Source: UBA1422 sp041752735 (GTDB lineage: Bacteria; Bacillota; Clostridia; Peptostreptococcales; Anaerovoracaceae). Taken from it: a DNA stretch of 64,000 nt. This document shows, piece by piece, positions 1-8,125 of this stretch. Every line of letters starts with the position of its first letter. The stretch's first letter is position 1. The stretch is from assembly GCA_041752735.1 (NCBI GenBank), contig JBGSVW010000035.1:1-64000 (forward strand), written 5' to 3'. Made by a program: the position numbers and the translations under genes. The notes beneath the pieces are model-generated. The model had not been told where the DNA came from. It searched no databases and worked only from the letters and a program-made list of their open reading frames with translations.

Positions 1-85
1 CACGGGTGTGGACATTATTTCCTCCGGAGCGCTGACCCATTCAGTCAAAGCTATGGATATTAGCCTAGATTTACATAAGGAATAG
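1..85 (+). CDS. nadC: Nicotinate-nucleotide pyrophosphorylase, C-terminal end (partial)
   Basis: Only the last 27 codons are in the window, read from base 2 to the TAG at 83-85. The visible residues include GVDIISSGALTHSVKAMDIS, which matches the conserved C-terminal strand and helix of quinolinate phosphoribosyltransferase. That enzyme converts quinolinate and PRPP to nicotinate mononucleotide in de novo NAD synthesis in the cytoplasm. Start and active site lie to the left of the window. The family call rests on this short tail alone, but the tail is distinctive. Confidence 0.85.
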   Translation, partial: TGVDIISSGALTHSVKAMDISLDLHKE

Positions 86-147
86 TGGGTCTGCCTAATC
101 TATTAAAACCGGCTAATCCTTTTAAATTTTAGAAAGTAGGAATAAAT

Positions 148-1017
148 ATGTCAAATATCGTAATCATCGGAAACGGCCCCGCAGGGTTGTCCGCAGCCAT
201 ATATGCTGTCAGAGCTGGCGTGGATACCATTGTTGTTGGTGCAGGAAACAGCTCCTTGCTTAAGGCCGAAAAAGTCGAAAATTTCTTTGGCCACCCTGAA
301 CCCATCACCGGAAGCCAGCTCCTAAAAAATGGAGAAGAGCAGTGCCGTAATCTAGGAGTTGCTATTGTGGAAGACGAGGCTGTGGGAATTTCATTTGGTG
401 AAAAATTGATGGTTCGCACCGCGTCGGGGCAGTCTTTCCCGGCGGAAGCCATTGTGCTGGCCACAGGCATATCAAGGAAGGTGCCAAAAATCGACGGATT
501 GGAAAAGTTCGAAGGTAGCGGAATCAGCTATTGCGCAGTTTGCGACGGATTTTTTTTCCGCGGAAAAGACGTTTCAGTGCTGGGATCTGGTGATTATGCT
601 GCCAATGAAGCCATGGAGCTACTTCCAATCGCAAAGTCTGTGACCATATTAACCAATGGAGATGAACTCAAGCCACCATTACCTGGTGGGGTCACACTGA
701 ACACAGGCAAAATCAAGGCATTGCGTGGAGAGAATGCATTGGAAGAAGTTGAATTTGTAGATGGCACAGCTGTGGCCGTAGCTGGTCTATTTATCGCCAT
801 GGGAACTGCAGGTAGTGCAGATTTCGCTAAAAAACTTGGCGCTGAAACAGAGGGTAACAAAATAATTGTAGACGAAAAAATGGCCACTAATGTTCCTGGC
901 ATCTATGCAGCCGGTGACGGCACCGGTGGCTGGTATCAGGTTGCCAAAGCGGTGTACCAGGGAGCTGTCGCAGGCAGTGAAGCAGCGAAATTTCTCAGAG
1001 AGACCAAACAGAAGTGA
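148..1017 (+). CDS. Thioredoxin reductase-like flavoprotein, NADPH motifs degenerate
   Basis: This 289-aa protein has the two-domain thioredoxin reductase plan. An N-terminal FAD fold carries GNGPAG (about aa 8-13), a redox CAVC pair sits near aa 129-132, and a C-terminal FAD segment reads GIYAAGDG. In NADPH-dependent enzymes the second nucleotide-binding fold carries GGGxSA and HRRxxxR. Here the equivalent reads GSGDYA followed by VTILTNGDE, with no HRR motif. Known relatives lacking these motifs are the ferredoxin-dependent flavin thioredoxin reductases of clostridia, so electrons may come from ferredoxin instead; this is inference. It follows nadC by 62 bases and precedes two small genes on the same strand. 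Confidence 0.8.
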   Translation: MSNIVIIGNGPAGLSAAIYAVRAGVDTIVVGAGNSSLLKAEKVENFFGHPEPITGSQLLKNGEEQCRNLGVAIVEDEAVGISFGEKLMVRTASGQSFPAEAIVLATGISRKVPKIDGLEKFEGSGISYCAVCDGFFFRGKDVSVLGSGDYAANEAMELLPIAKSVTILTNGDELKPPLPGGVTLNTGKIKALRGENALEEVEFVDGTAVAVAGLFIAMGTAGSADFAKKLGAETEGNKIIVDEKMATNVPGIYAAGDGTGGWYQVAKAVYQGAVAGSEAAKFLRETKQK

Positions 1018-1029
1018 TGGAGTAGAAAC

Positions 1030-1518
1030 ATGGGAGTTTTTAAAAAACAGGCGGCACCAGTAGAACATGATGATGAAATCAGACGCGAGATTCGGGCCAG
1101 AGTCGCCAAACAGGTGGGAATCTATGATGAAGAATATATAAATACCGGGAAAATTGGTGGGAAGAAATCGACGGAAGTGCCCAATGCATCCACTGAGGTT
1201 GCACCAGTTTCTATTACTACGGAAAAAATCCAACAGCCGGCGTCAAACAAGCCTGAAGATGTTAAAACGAATACGGAGATTATCTCTGCGAAAGAGGCAG
1301 TACCTTCTGCAAAAGAGAAAACTCCTGCGAAAGAGACAGTGCCTTCTGCAAAAAAGAAAAAAACATCCAACGGAAAAATACCGCCCAAAAAGAAAAAAAG
1401 CAGTATTCCGCTGATTATATTTATTTTGCTCCTAATATTGGCATTCATCCCCTTTTATTACTATTTTACAGGCGTCGATTCCCAAGAGACCAATACAGTC
1501 TTATTACAGGAAAAATAA
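1030..1518 (+). CDS. Lysine-rich protein with one C-terminal membrane segment
   Basis: Hypothetical 162-aa protein. The first 60 residues are charged. Residues 70-130 are low-complexity Lys/Pro/Ser/Glu with imperfect PSAKE(K/T) repeats, and residues 132-152 form a single hydrophobic helix (IPLIIFILLLILAFIPF). Only about ten residues follow, so most of the protein probably lies on one side of the membrane with a short tail on the other. It starts 12 bases after the flavoprotein and its stop abuts the next start, so the three genes are probably co-transcribed. No family was recognised. Confidence 0.7.
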   Translation: MGVFKKQAAPVEHDDEIRREIRARVAKQVGIYDEEYINTGKIGGKKSTEVPNASTEVAPVSITTEKIQQPASNKPEDVKTNTEIISAKEAVPSAKEKTPAKETVPSAKKKKTSNGKIPPKKKKSSIPLIIFILLLILAFIPFYYYFTGVDSQETNTVLLQEK

Positions 1519-1899
1519 ATGATTACCAGAGACTATATAATGGAGGAAGCCGAGAGGCTAACAAAACTAATTGCCGCAGTGGTATTCCAAAAGCAAATCG
1601 AGGAAGAACATAATGGGATTACATACTCGATTTCACAAGACGCAATGTTGTTAGGCGATTTGAGAAGGATGACCCAAGCCGGAAGTATCAATGAAGCTGA
1701 AAACCTCTTGTTTCAGCAACTCTTAGGCAACCCAACAAGCCATACTTTCTCAGTCGCAGGCATTTTTTACGAGGAGCTAAGTCAACTGACAGACGAAGAG
1801 TTGAAACGAGCCGCGTTTTCACAGCAGGAAATCATGGAAGGGTTGCAATCCGTTGAGCGGATTGCCGAAGCTTACTATGATGAAGAGGTAACAGAATAG
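1519..1899 (+). CDS. Small helical protein resembling DUF6483
   Basis: A 126-aa, highly charged, predicted all-helical protein. The pattern of its N-terminal half (an opening RDYIMEEAERLTKLIA helix, then a segment on internal organisation of small residues) resembles DUF6483 proteins of Firmicutes, whose function is unknown; this match is from memory. The ATG follows the previous stop directly. A bidirectional-type hairpin lies about 40 bases after the stop. It may bind its membrane-anchored neighbour or the flavoprotein, but nothing in the sequence shows this. Confidence 0.65.
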   Translation: MITRDYIMEEAERLTKLIAAVVFQKQIEEEHNGITYSISQDAMLLGDLRRMTQAGSINEAENLLFQQLLGNPTSHTFSVAGIFYEELSQLTDEELKRAAFSQQEIMEGLQSVERIAEAYYDEEVTE

Positions 1900-1941
1900 C
1901 AGCTGCAACTGGCATTAGTAGCTGCTATAAGGATTGAAATT

Positions 1942-1973
1942 AAAACGGCGTGCATCATAGCTCGCCGTTTTTT
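1942..1973. terminator. Bidirectional intrinsic terminator
   Basis: A 9-bp perfect stem, aaaacggcg (1942-1950) with cgccgtttt (1963-1971), encloses a 12-base loop. A T run follows on the plus strand and TTTT on the minus strand. It sits between the convergent nadC-side genes and the anti-sigma gene. Confidence 0.85.
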
Positions 1974-2026
1974 AATGTATTCAATTATTCAATTTTAATG
2001 ATGGTGTCTTTGAAATCTTAATGATC

Positions 2027-3424
2027 TTATTTTGTGTCATCATAGGGGAAGACGATTGAAATCGTATTCCCAGGGGACTTGACGCCATTGTACACTGAAG
2101 TAATGGAGAAGTAGCAGGTTTGTCCGGTACCGGCCTCGTAACCATTTAATGTAGCGATGTCCACTGATTCTGATATGACATTGGGATCGCCGTAATAAGA
2201 ATAATAGTAACATCCAGGCTGTTCATAAACCGGTTCTGAATCGGTAAAGGAGTACATGACTTTGTTGTAATATAATCCAGTGGAACTAACTTTGATCCAG
2301 CTAAGATTCACAGTGGTGCCCGTCAGATATCCGCTGATGGTGGCTTTGTCCAAGGTAGGTGCCGGGGTACTCGGCATCACTAAGCCGATGGCGTTGCCCG
2401 GTTTTTTCACTGCATGACCCTCATACAAAGCAGTGATGGAGAAATAGCAGGTCTTCCCGGGTGCGTAGCCATACAAAGTGGTCACATCTGAAATTTTGAC
2501 GCTGGTTGTATTTGCATCGGTAATCCATGCGTAGTAGCGGCAACCGTCATGCCCGTCGCCATAAACTGGCGTGGAGTCCGTAAAGGAGTACATGACTTTG
2601 TAGCCATCAAGTTTTGATCGGTCAATTTTGTTCCAACTGAGATTGACAGTTGTTCCGGTGATGCTTCCTTTGATTGTGGTAGCGATGTAGGGATCTGTAG
2701 TGGTGTTTCCATCATCTGAATCTGTTCCACTATCATCAGGCTCTTCCGTTACCGGGTTTTCGATAGCCTGGCATTTTGCAATGACCTCTTTCACACCATC
2801 AGATTTGGTAATGGACACCCCTTCAGCCTCTTTACTCAAGGCCCATAGCCCTGCTGAAACCCCCAGACCATCAGCCTGAGTTTTGTTTTCCAGTGTTCCG
2901 GAAACAAGCAGTAGGTGAACCATGTCGCCCAAGCTCTTTTCTAAGTCAGTCTGCAGCGCCGAGGCGAAAAAACCATCTTTAGAGAAGTAGCCTACAAGGA
3001 CGTATTTTTCTTCATCTGCCAGATAACCTGCTGCCCTGGCGGCGTTGACAATTTCTAAAATTGCTTCCTGAATGTCATCCCCTTTAAAGTCCAAATCGGT
3101 TAGGAGTACATCTGCATCTTCATTTTGGCTGATGACTTTAGCTACCTTATCGTCGGCATCAACACCCAGGCAAATGCTTGGATTGATGTCAACCGTGTAG
3201 TAACCGGTAACGATTGGCTCATCAATGGGGGAACCGTCAAACGCGTAGGATCCTATCAAGATACCGAACAGAAGGACTGCCGCGGCACCTAAGGCTAATG
3301 TATATTTCTTTTTCATAACTCTAAACCCTCCCTTTTTCTTTTTCATGGTGCGTTCCACAAGATCAACCGGCGGGTTTATGTCTTTGATATTTAATTCATC
3401 TAAGTATTTGTCGATGTCAAACAT
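2027..3424 (-). CDS. RsgI-like anti-sigma factor with two fibronectin III-like repeats
   Basis: This 465-aa protein has a short cytoplasmic N-terminus (aa 1-38), a membrane helix (about aa 42-62), an RsgI middle domain with the typical VDINPSICL start (about aa 75-150), and a Thr/Asp-rich linker. Two repeats of about 100 aa follow, each with TTVNLSW, KVMYSFTDS and TCYFSIT blocks, a fibronectin III-like pattern. RsgI proteins hold an ECF or SigI-type sigma factor at the membrane and sense extracellular ligands through their outer domains. The start overlaps the sigma gene stop by 8 bases (ATGTTTGA), the usual sigma/anti-sigma coupling. The ligand is unknown. Confidence 0.85.
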   Translation of the reverse strand: MFDIDKYLDELNIKDINPPVDLVERTMKKKKGGFRVMKKKYTLALGAAAVLLFGILIGSYAFDGSPIDEPIVTGYYTVDINPSICLGVDADDKVAKVISQNEDADVLLTDLDFKGDDIQEAILEIVNAARAAGYLADEEKYVLVGYFSKDGFFASALQTDLEKSLGDMVHLLLVSGTLENKTQADGLGVSAGLWALSKEAEGVSITKSDGVKEVIAKCQAIENPVTEEPDDSGTDSDDGNTTTDPYIATTIKGSITGTTVNLSWNKIDRSKLDGYKVMYSFTDSTPVYGDGHDGCRYYAWITDANTTSVKISDVTTLYGYAPGKTCYFSITALYEGHAVKKPGNAIGLVMPSTPAPTLDKATISGYLTGTTVNLSWIKVSSTGLYYNKVMYSFTDSEPVYEQPGCYYYSYYGDPNVISESVDIATLNGYEAGTGQTCYFSITSVYNGVKSPGNTISIVFPYDDTK

Positions 3425-3986
3425 TGATTTCTCCCTCCAATTTCTCTTTTAAAATTCTTTTGGCTGTGCTGATTCGGGACTTAACCGTTCCTTCCGGGAC
3501 CTGCATGATTTGCGCAATCTCCAAATACGGCAACCCTTGGTAATAGAACAAAACTAAGGGAACCTTGTGTAAGTCCGGCAGATTGTTGATCGCAGTGACT
3601 AACAATTCCCGGGTCGCCTGTTTTTCGTAGTACACTTCTGCAGATTCTTTGCTTTCCGCAACTTCCATCAATAAGTCTTTAGCATCGGAAGATATATAAT
3701 CCTCACGGAAAATCTTTCCTCTGCGCTGTTCTTTGCGGCAGTTGTCACGGAATTGATTGATGCAAATTTTGAAGAGCCACGCTCGAAAGGCGCGATCAGA
3801 GTACCGATTGGCATTCCGAATTGCTTTCATCCAGGTGGCTTGGTACAAATCTTCCGCATCCTGTTTGGATAAGGTAAGTCTGAAGCAAAGGTTGAACAAT
3901 TCTTTGTTGTGCATTTCAACTAGCATGCGGGTTGCGTCCGCATTTCCCTTGATAAATTGTTCAAGCACGTTTTCAGTTACAGCCAT
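3417..3986 (-). CDS. ECF-family RNA polymerase sigma factor
   Basis: 189-aa sigma-70 family protein of the short ECF type. Region 2 carries the LYQATWMKAIRN and FRAWLFKICINQFRD blocks. Region 4 carries VPLVLFYYQGLPYLEIAQIM with an EGTVKSRIS recognition helix. I chose the ATG at 3986 because GGAGG sits 5 bases before it; a TTG at 3998 would place that GGAGG inside the gene. It is co-transcribed with the membrane anti-sigma gene downstream and is probably held inactive by it. An ECF-type promoter just upstream suggests self-activation. Confidence 0.92.
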   Translation of the reverse strand: MAVTENVLEQFIKGNADATRMLVEMHNKELFNLCFRLTLSKQDAEDLYQATWMKAIRNANRYSDRAFRAWLFKICINQFRDNCRKEQRRGKIFREDYISSDAKDLLMEVAESKESAEVYYEKQATRELLVTAINNLPDLHKVPLVLFYYQGLPYLEIAQIMQVPEGTVKSRISTAKRILKEKLEGEINV

Positions 3987-4010
3987 ACACACCTCCAACT
4001 ATAGAGTAAA

Positions 4011-4033
4011 ACGTTTGAAAAGAGAAAAAGTTC
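4011..4033 (-). promoter_or_regulatory. ECF-type promoter of the sigma/anti-sigma operon
   Basis: Read on the minus strand, GAAC (4033-4030) is followed by exactly 16 bases and then CGT (4013-4011). This is the GAAC-N16-CGT architecture of ECF promoters. It lies about 25 bases upstream of the chosen sigma start, leaving a short leader with GGAGG. Autoregulation is inferred from position. Confidence 0.7.
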
Positions 4034-4125
4034 AGTAAAAAAGGAATATTTATTGTGGAGAGTATATCATTTTTTTACATCGGTTGAAAGAAGAGAATGA
4101 TTCTGCCTAAATCCTACGTGGATGT

Positions 4126-4154
4126 TTGATTTTTAACTGCAAAAGAGGTAATAT
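4126..4154 (+). promoter_or_regulatory. Sigma-A-type promoter of the ybjQ-to-oxidoreductase run
   Basis: TTGATT (4126-4131), a 17-base spacer and TAATAT (4149-4154) lie 67 bases upstream of the ybjQ-like start. The leader contains a 6-bp inverted repeat, tggacc (4177-4182) with ggtcca (4190-4195), which could be an operator or a leader hairpin. Confidence 0.55.
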
Positions 4155-4220
4155 ATTCCTATTAAATGTAATTTGATGGACCCGTAGGCGGTCCAATGAT
4201 ATGTAGCGAAGGAGAGAGAT

Positions 4221-4532
4221 ATGATACTTACCACAACAGAGACCATATCCGGCAAAGAGCTGGAAACCATTGGCATTGTGAAAGGTGCTATGATTCAATC
4301 CAAAAATATTATTAAAGACATTGGCTCCGGCTTAAAAACCATCGTCGGCGGTGAACTAATTGCCTATGGAGAGATGATGAATGAGGCGCGTGCCTATGCC
4401 ACCAAAAGGATGGTCGAAGATGCCGAAGCCAAAGGTGCGGATGCTATTGTTTGTGTCCGATATGCCACTTCGGCAATCATGCAAAATGCAGCGGAAGTCA
4501 TGGCGTACGGCACGGCTGTGAAATTCAAGTAA
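4221..4532 (+). CDS. YbjQ family protein (DUF74)
   Basis: 103-aa protein of the YbjQ/DUF74 family, sometimes called a heavy-metal-binding domain. It matches the whole family length, with GIVKG near aa 18-22, the IVGGEL core, NEARAYATKRM and the ADAIVCVRYATS strand. Family members form small pentameric assemblies; their cellular role is not established. GGAGAGAG precedes the ATG. It is the first gene of a tightly spaced plus-strand series that continues to about 10.7 kb, so it is probably co-transcribed with the membrane protease next to it. Confidence 0.88.
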   Translation: MILTTTETISGKELETIGIVKGAMIQSKNIIKDIGSGLKTIVGGELIAYGEMMNEARAYATKRMVEDAEAKGADAIVCVRYATSAIMQNAAEVMAYGTAVKFK

Positions 4533-4534
4533 TC

Positions 4535-5374
4535 ATGGAACAAGTTTCAACAGCTGCCATCATTGCGATGTTTATGACCCTTGCCATTTGTATTGTCTTG
4601 CCGGTAGGCTTACTGTTAATCTTTCGAAAGAAAATGGGAAAAGGTGTCACTTCAGCATTCCTTGCTGGAGCCTTGGGCTTTTTCGTTCCCCAGGCTGTGA
4701 TTCGGATTCCTGCGCTACAGGGTCTTTCGCTGCTTGACGGGTTTGGCGATTTTGTGCAAAACCACTTCTGGACTTATGCAGCATTACTGGCTTTGTCAGC
4801 TGGACTCTTCGAAACCGTTGGCAGGTTGGTGGTATTCAAGACCGTACTAAAAAACCGAACCACCTACAACGCGACACTATGTGCCGGACTGGGGCATGGT
4901 GGAATTGAGGCTATATACCTGGTTGGATTAACTTACGTCAATAATTTGGCGTTGTCGTTTATGATCAACAGTGGCAGTGCTTATGAAGTGCTGACCGGAC
5001 AAGGATTGGCGTCAGATCAGGCAAACCAATTAATTACCACCATGACACAGACGTCACCTTCCATCTTTTATATGGCTGGATTTGAGCGGGTTTTTACCAT
5101 TGGATTCCAGATGGGATTATCCATGTTGCTGGCTTATGGCATAACAAGAAATCAAACAGTCAAATTTTTCGGTGCGGTTCTGCTTCTACATGCTACTGTC
5201 GACTTCATGATCATTGCAGTACAAAATGCCGGTTGGAGCATCTACATGGTAGAAATTCTGGTTGCCATAATCGGCGTGATTGCCGTAACTTTTGTGATTC
5301 GCGGCAAATCCCATTTTGCAGAAATAGAAATCAAGCGGGATGAGGCGGAGGTCGCCAGGGAAGAAGGATATTAA
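4535..5374 (+). CDS. YhfC-family intramembrane metalloprotease
   Basis: 279-aa polytopic membrane protein with about seven hydrophobic helices. The GHGGIEA motif near aa 122-128 and a later LHATVDF segment are hallmarks of the YhfC (DUF2324) family, thought to be glutamate-type intramembrane proteases related to CAAX proteases. I chose the ATG at 4535, two bases after the ybjQ stop; the open frame extends further left but only through ybjQ out of frame. It overlaps nothing downstream and the acetyltransferase starts 4 bases later. Substrate unknown. Confidence 0.85.
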   Translation: MEQVSTAAIIAMFMTLAICIVLPVGLLLIFRKKMGKGVTSAFLAGALGFFVPQAVIRIPALQGLSLLDGFGDFVQNHFWTYAALLALSAGLFETVGRLVVFKTVLKNRTTYNATLCAGLGHGGIEAIYLVGLTYVNNLALSFMINSGSAYEVLTGQGLASDQANQLITTMTQTSPSIFYMAGFERVFTIGFQMGLSMLLAYGITRNQTVKFFGAVLLLHATVDFMIIAVQNAGWSIYMVEILVAIIGVIAVTFVIRGKSHFAEIEIKRDEAEVAREEGY

Positions 5375-5377
5375 GCT

Positions 5378-6175
5378 ATGATGATTCATGTAAAAAAAGA
5401 AGACCGAAAGGCCATGACCTCACTCTTTGAAGGGTTGGAAGACTCCATGGTCATCGCCTACTTGCAGGGCTTTATGGGAGATGGTTATGTTGACCGGATG
5501 CCCAACCCTAGAGTAGGGTTGATTGTCAGTGCAGAGTACTGTTTCTTCGGAGGAGATTTTGACTTGCCTGAAGCCAAGGATTTGGCAGAGCAGCTTTTTG
5601 AGGTGACCCCTCTTGCTCAAATGATTGCCATTTATCCGGACAAGCAAACAGGATGGTTTGATTTGTTGATGTCCATAGAAATATTTCACCCGGCGTCACT
5701 TCCGAGATTTGGCATCGTACAAAGGGATTATGAATTTGATCAACAGAAATTAGAGACAATCGTGCAAAGCATTCCGGAAGGGATGGCGTTGGTTCGATTT
5801 GATGAAGAATTATACAGACAAGCAATGTCAGAACACTGGTCCATGGCATTTTGTGAGGCTTTTGCATCGGTTGAAGATTATTTGACCCAGGGATTTGGGT
5901 ATGCTGTGACAGAACAAGACAAGCTTGTGGCTGGCGCTTCCACCATGACCGTATATGAAGGAGGAACAGAAACCCAGGTAGCCACCCGTGCCGGATATGA
6001 GGGCCGAGGACTTGCGATGGCTTGTTCGGCGGCATTTATTCTGGAATGTGAACGTCGAGACATGCGTCCCTGCTGGGATGCAGCCAACGAGGCCTCTTTG
6101 CACATGGCACAGAAACTAGGTTATGAATATCGAGGCTTATACATGACCGTGGAGCTGAACCGACCGGAAAATTAA
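5378..6175 (+). CDS. GNAT family N-acetyltransferase
   Basis: 265-aa protein whose C-terminal half is a GNAT fold. A loop near aa 210 reads RAGYEGRGLA, the usual acetyl-CoA pyrophosphate-binding region. Later blocks PCWDAANEASLHMAQKLGYE and YRGLYMTVEL fit the GNAT acetyltransferase family of about 260 aa common in Firmicutes. It would transfer an acetyl group from acetyl-CoA to an amine; the acceptor is unknown. GAAGAAGG precedes the start, and the gene sits 4 bases after the protease gene in the same run. Confidence 0.85.
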   Translation: MMIHVKKEDRKAMTSLFEGLEDSMVIAYLQGFMGDGYVDRMPNPRVGLIVSAEYCFFGGDFDLPEAKDLAEQLFEVTPLAQMIAIYPDKQTGWFDLLMSIEIFHPASLPRFGIVQRDYEFDQQKLETIVQSIPEGMALVRFDEELYRQAMSEHWSMAFCEAFASVEDYLTQGFGYAVTEQDKLVAGASTMTVYEGGTETQVATRAGYEGRGLAMACSAAFILECERRDMRPCWDAANEASLHMAQKLGYEYRGLYMTVELNRPEN

Positions 6176-6194
6176 CAAAGAAGAGGGGCAATTA

Positions 6195-6446
6195 TTGAAT
6201 AAGAACATTAATCAATCTCAAAACGAAACCATCCGAACAGGCAAATACCGACACTACAAAGGGAACTTCTATGAAGTTCTTTCTTTGGCCTCCCACTCTG
6301 AAACACTAGAGCCCATGGTGGTTTACCGGGCACTGTATGGGGTAAAAAGTGTTTGGGTTCGACCCGCAACCATGTGGAACGAACTGGTTGTTACACCTGA
6401 CGGAGAAATGAAGCGTTTCGAATACGTGGGAGAGATGGATGAATAA
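6195..6446 (+). CDS. DUF1653 domain protein
   Basis: 83-aa protein. The block from GKYRHYKGNFYEVL through ETLEPMVVYRALYG to VWVRPATMWNE is the complete DUF1653 domain, a small beta-rich module of unknown function. It starts with TTG at 6195 behind GAGGGG; no ATG fits the domain. Its end overlaps the aldo/keto reductase start by 8 bases, which indicates translational coupling. Confidence 0.85.
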   Translation: MNKNINQSQNETIRTGKYRHYKGNFYEVLSLASHSETLEPMVVYRALYGVKSVWVRPATMWNELVVTPDGEMKRFEYVGEMDE

Positions 6447-7635
6447 GGTTGATGGTATGCAATACAGAAACGGTTGTGGAGAGGACCAAATCTCCTCACT
6501 TGGGTATGGGTGCATGCGCTTTACCGGGAAAGGTACCGGCATTGATCTTGAAAAAGCGGAAGCGGAGCTGATGGAAGCCATAAGAGGCGGTGTCAATTAT
6601 TTTGATACCGCATATATTTATACCGGAAGCGAAGCACTTCTTGGTAAGATATTTACACGCAACAATTGCCGCAATCAGGTTTATATCGCCACCAAACTGC
6701 CACAATTTCTGGTTCGAAGCACGGGTGCCATAGACAAATACTTCAACGAACATATGAAGCGTCTGCAAACAGATTATATTGACTACTATCTGCTACATTT
6801 TCTCAATGACGTGGAAACTTGGAACCGCCTTGTAAAAATGGGTATCAAAGAGTGGATAGCAGATAAAAAAAGTAAAGGTGAAATTAGACACATCGGCTTC
6901 TCATTCCACGGGAACACGGATATGTTTTTGCAACTTCTCGAAGTGTATGACTGGGACTTTTGCCAGATCCAATACAATTATATGGATGAGTTCAGCCAAG
7001 CTGGCAAGACTGGGTTACTGGCTGCCAACAAAAAAGAACTACCCATCATTGTCATGGAGCCACTCCGAGGCGGCAATTTGGTCAACCTCTTACCTCAGGC
7101 GGCCAAAAAAATCATGATGGAGGATGAAAAGAACTGGAGCCCTGCAGCCTGGGCATTCCGGTGGCTATGGAACCAACCGGAAGTAACCTGCGTGCTTTCC
7201 GGAATGAATTCAATGGAGATGCTTCATGAAAACATGATTGTTGCGGCTGATGCAACGCCTGGCCAGTGGACTTCTGAAGATTTTGAATTACTGGACAAGG
7301 TGAAAAAGGAAATCGGCCGAGGGATTAAGGTGGGGTGCACGGGATGTGGCTATTGCCAACCTTGCCCCCAAGGGGTGGATATTGCCGGTAGCTTCCGCTG
7401 TTATAACATCAAGTATCTAGAGGGAAAGCGGCTGGCGGTGACGGAGTATATCAAAATTACAACAGCAAGAAAACACCCCGGAAGTGCATCGCTATGCAAT
7501 GAATGTGGGAAATGCGAACCGCGATGTCCACAGAATATTCAAATCCGGAAGGAGTTAAAGAACGTGAAGCGGGAATTGGAAACGCCTAAATATAAACTGA
7601 GCAAACTAGCTTTCAAGCTAGTCAATAGATGGTAG
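6439..7635 (+). CDS. Aldo/keto reductase with C-terminal 4Fe-4S ferredoxin domain
   Basis: 398-aa protein. Residues 1-285 are an aldo/keto reductase barrel with the catalytic Asp and Tyr in YFDTAYIYTGSE, Lys in YIATKLP and His in YYLLHFL. Residues 295-365 carry two cysteine clusters, CTGCGYCQPCP and CNECGKCEPRCP, which fit one or two [4Fe-4S] clusters. The group is common in anaerobes and probably links carbonyl reduction to ferredoxin-type electron transfer. Substrate unknown. It is translationally coupled to the DUF1653 gene and followed by NTF2-like, SDR and FAD genes, which suggests a shared redox pathway. Confidence 0.9.
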   Translation: MNKVDGMQYRNGCGEDQISSLGYGCMRFTGKGTGIDLEKAEAELMEAIRGGVNYFDTAYIYTGSEALLGKIFTRNNCRNQVYIATKLPQFLVRSTGAIDKYFNEHMKRLQTDYIDYYLLHFLNDVETWNRLVKMGIKEWIADKKSKGEIRHIGFSFHGNTDMFLQLLEVYDWDFCQIQYNYMDEFSQAGKTGLLAANKKELPIIVMEPLRGGNLVNLLPQAAKKIMMEDEKNWSPAAWAFRWLWNQPEVTCVLSGMNSMEMLHENMIVAADATPGQWTSEDFELLDKVKKEIGRGIKVGCTGCGYCQPCPQGVDIAGSFRCYNIKYLEGKRLAVTEYIKITTARKHPGSASLCNECGKCEPRCPQNIQIRKELKNVKRELETPKYKLSKLAFKLVNRW

Positions 7636-7666
7636 AAATAGATTAATTAGAAAGAGAAGGTGACTT

Positions 7667-8125
7667 ATGGGAGACACGAACATGCAAAATGATTACAAGC
7701 TGACCCTGGAAATTGTAAATGACCTTTGGGCGAAAACCTATAATACAGACGGCAAGCCTGATTGGTCCCACATCTTACCTTATTATGATGATAGTATTTA
7801 CTTCAAAGATACCATTCAGGAGATTCGAGGCATTGTTGAATTTACGCAAATGACCGAGAGACTAACCAAGCGTGCAACAGAGTTAAGGATGAAATTAGTA
7901 AGAACCGTTCAACAAGGGGACGATTTTTTCCTCGAATGGGAAATGACAATCAGCTACAACAAATATCCCAGCTCCATCATGTATGGGTTTTCAAGGTTGA
8001 CCATCAATGGGAATGGTAAGATTGTTGAACAACGGGATTATTATGATTTATGGGGAGACATCTTCGACAATATTCCATACTTCGCAAAGAGATATCGCAA
8101 ATTTATGAAGAAAAAGTTTGGGTGA
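7667..8125 (+). CDS. NTF2/SnoaL-like protein
   Basis: 152-aa protein with the alpha+beta cone pattern of the NTF2-like superfamily: an N-terminal helix with a DWSHILPYYDDSIYFKD segment, then strands ending in GKIVEQRDYYDLWGD. NTF2-like proteins are small-molecule isomerases, hydrolases or binding proteins. No catalytic residues can be assigned. Its stop codon overlaps the SDR start (TGATG), so the two are translated together; it probably acts on the same substrate class as its oxidoreductase neighbours. GAGAAGG lies before the ATG. Confidence 0.75.
   Translation: MGDTNMQNDYKLTLEIVNDLWAKTYNTDGKPDWSHILPYYDDSIYFKDTIQEIRGIVEFTQMTERLTKRATELRMKLVRTVQQGDDFFLEWEMTISYNKYPSSIMYGFSRLTINGNGKIVEQRDYYDLWGDIFDNIPYFAKRYRKFMKKKFG

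Noticed and set aside
1154..1414. Plus-strand frame of 86 codons, Arg/Lys-rich
   Set aside because: Shadow of the lysine-rich membrane protein gene in another frame; biased composition and no ribosome site.
5526..6035. Minus-strand frame of 169 codons opposite the GNAT gene
   Set aside because: Composition unlike neighbours, no ribosome site, and the GNAT frame has clear motifs.
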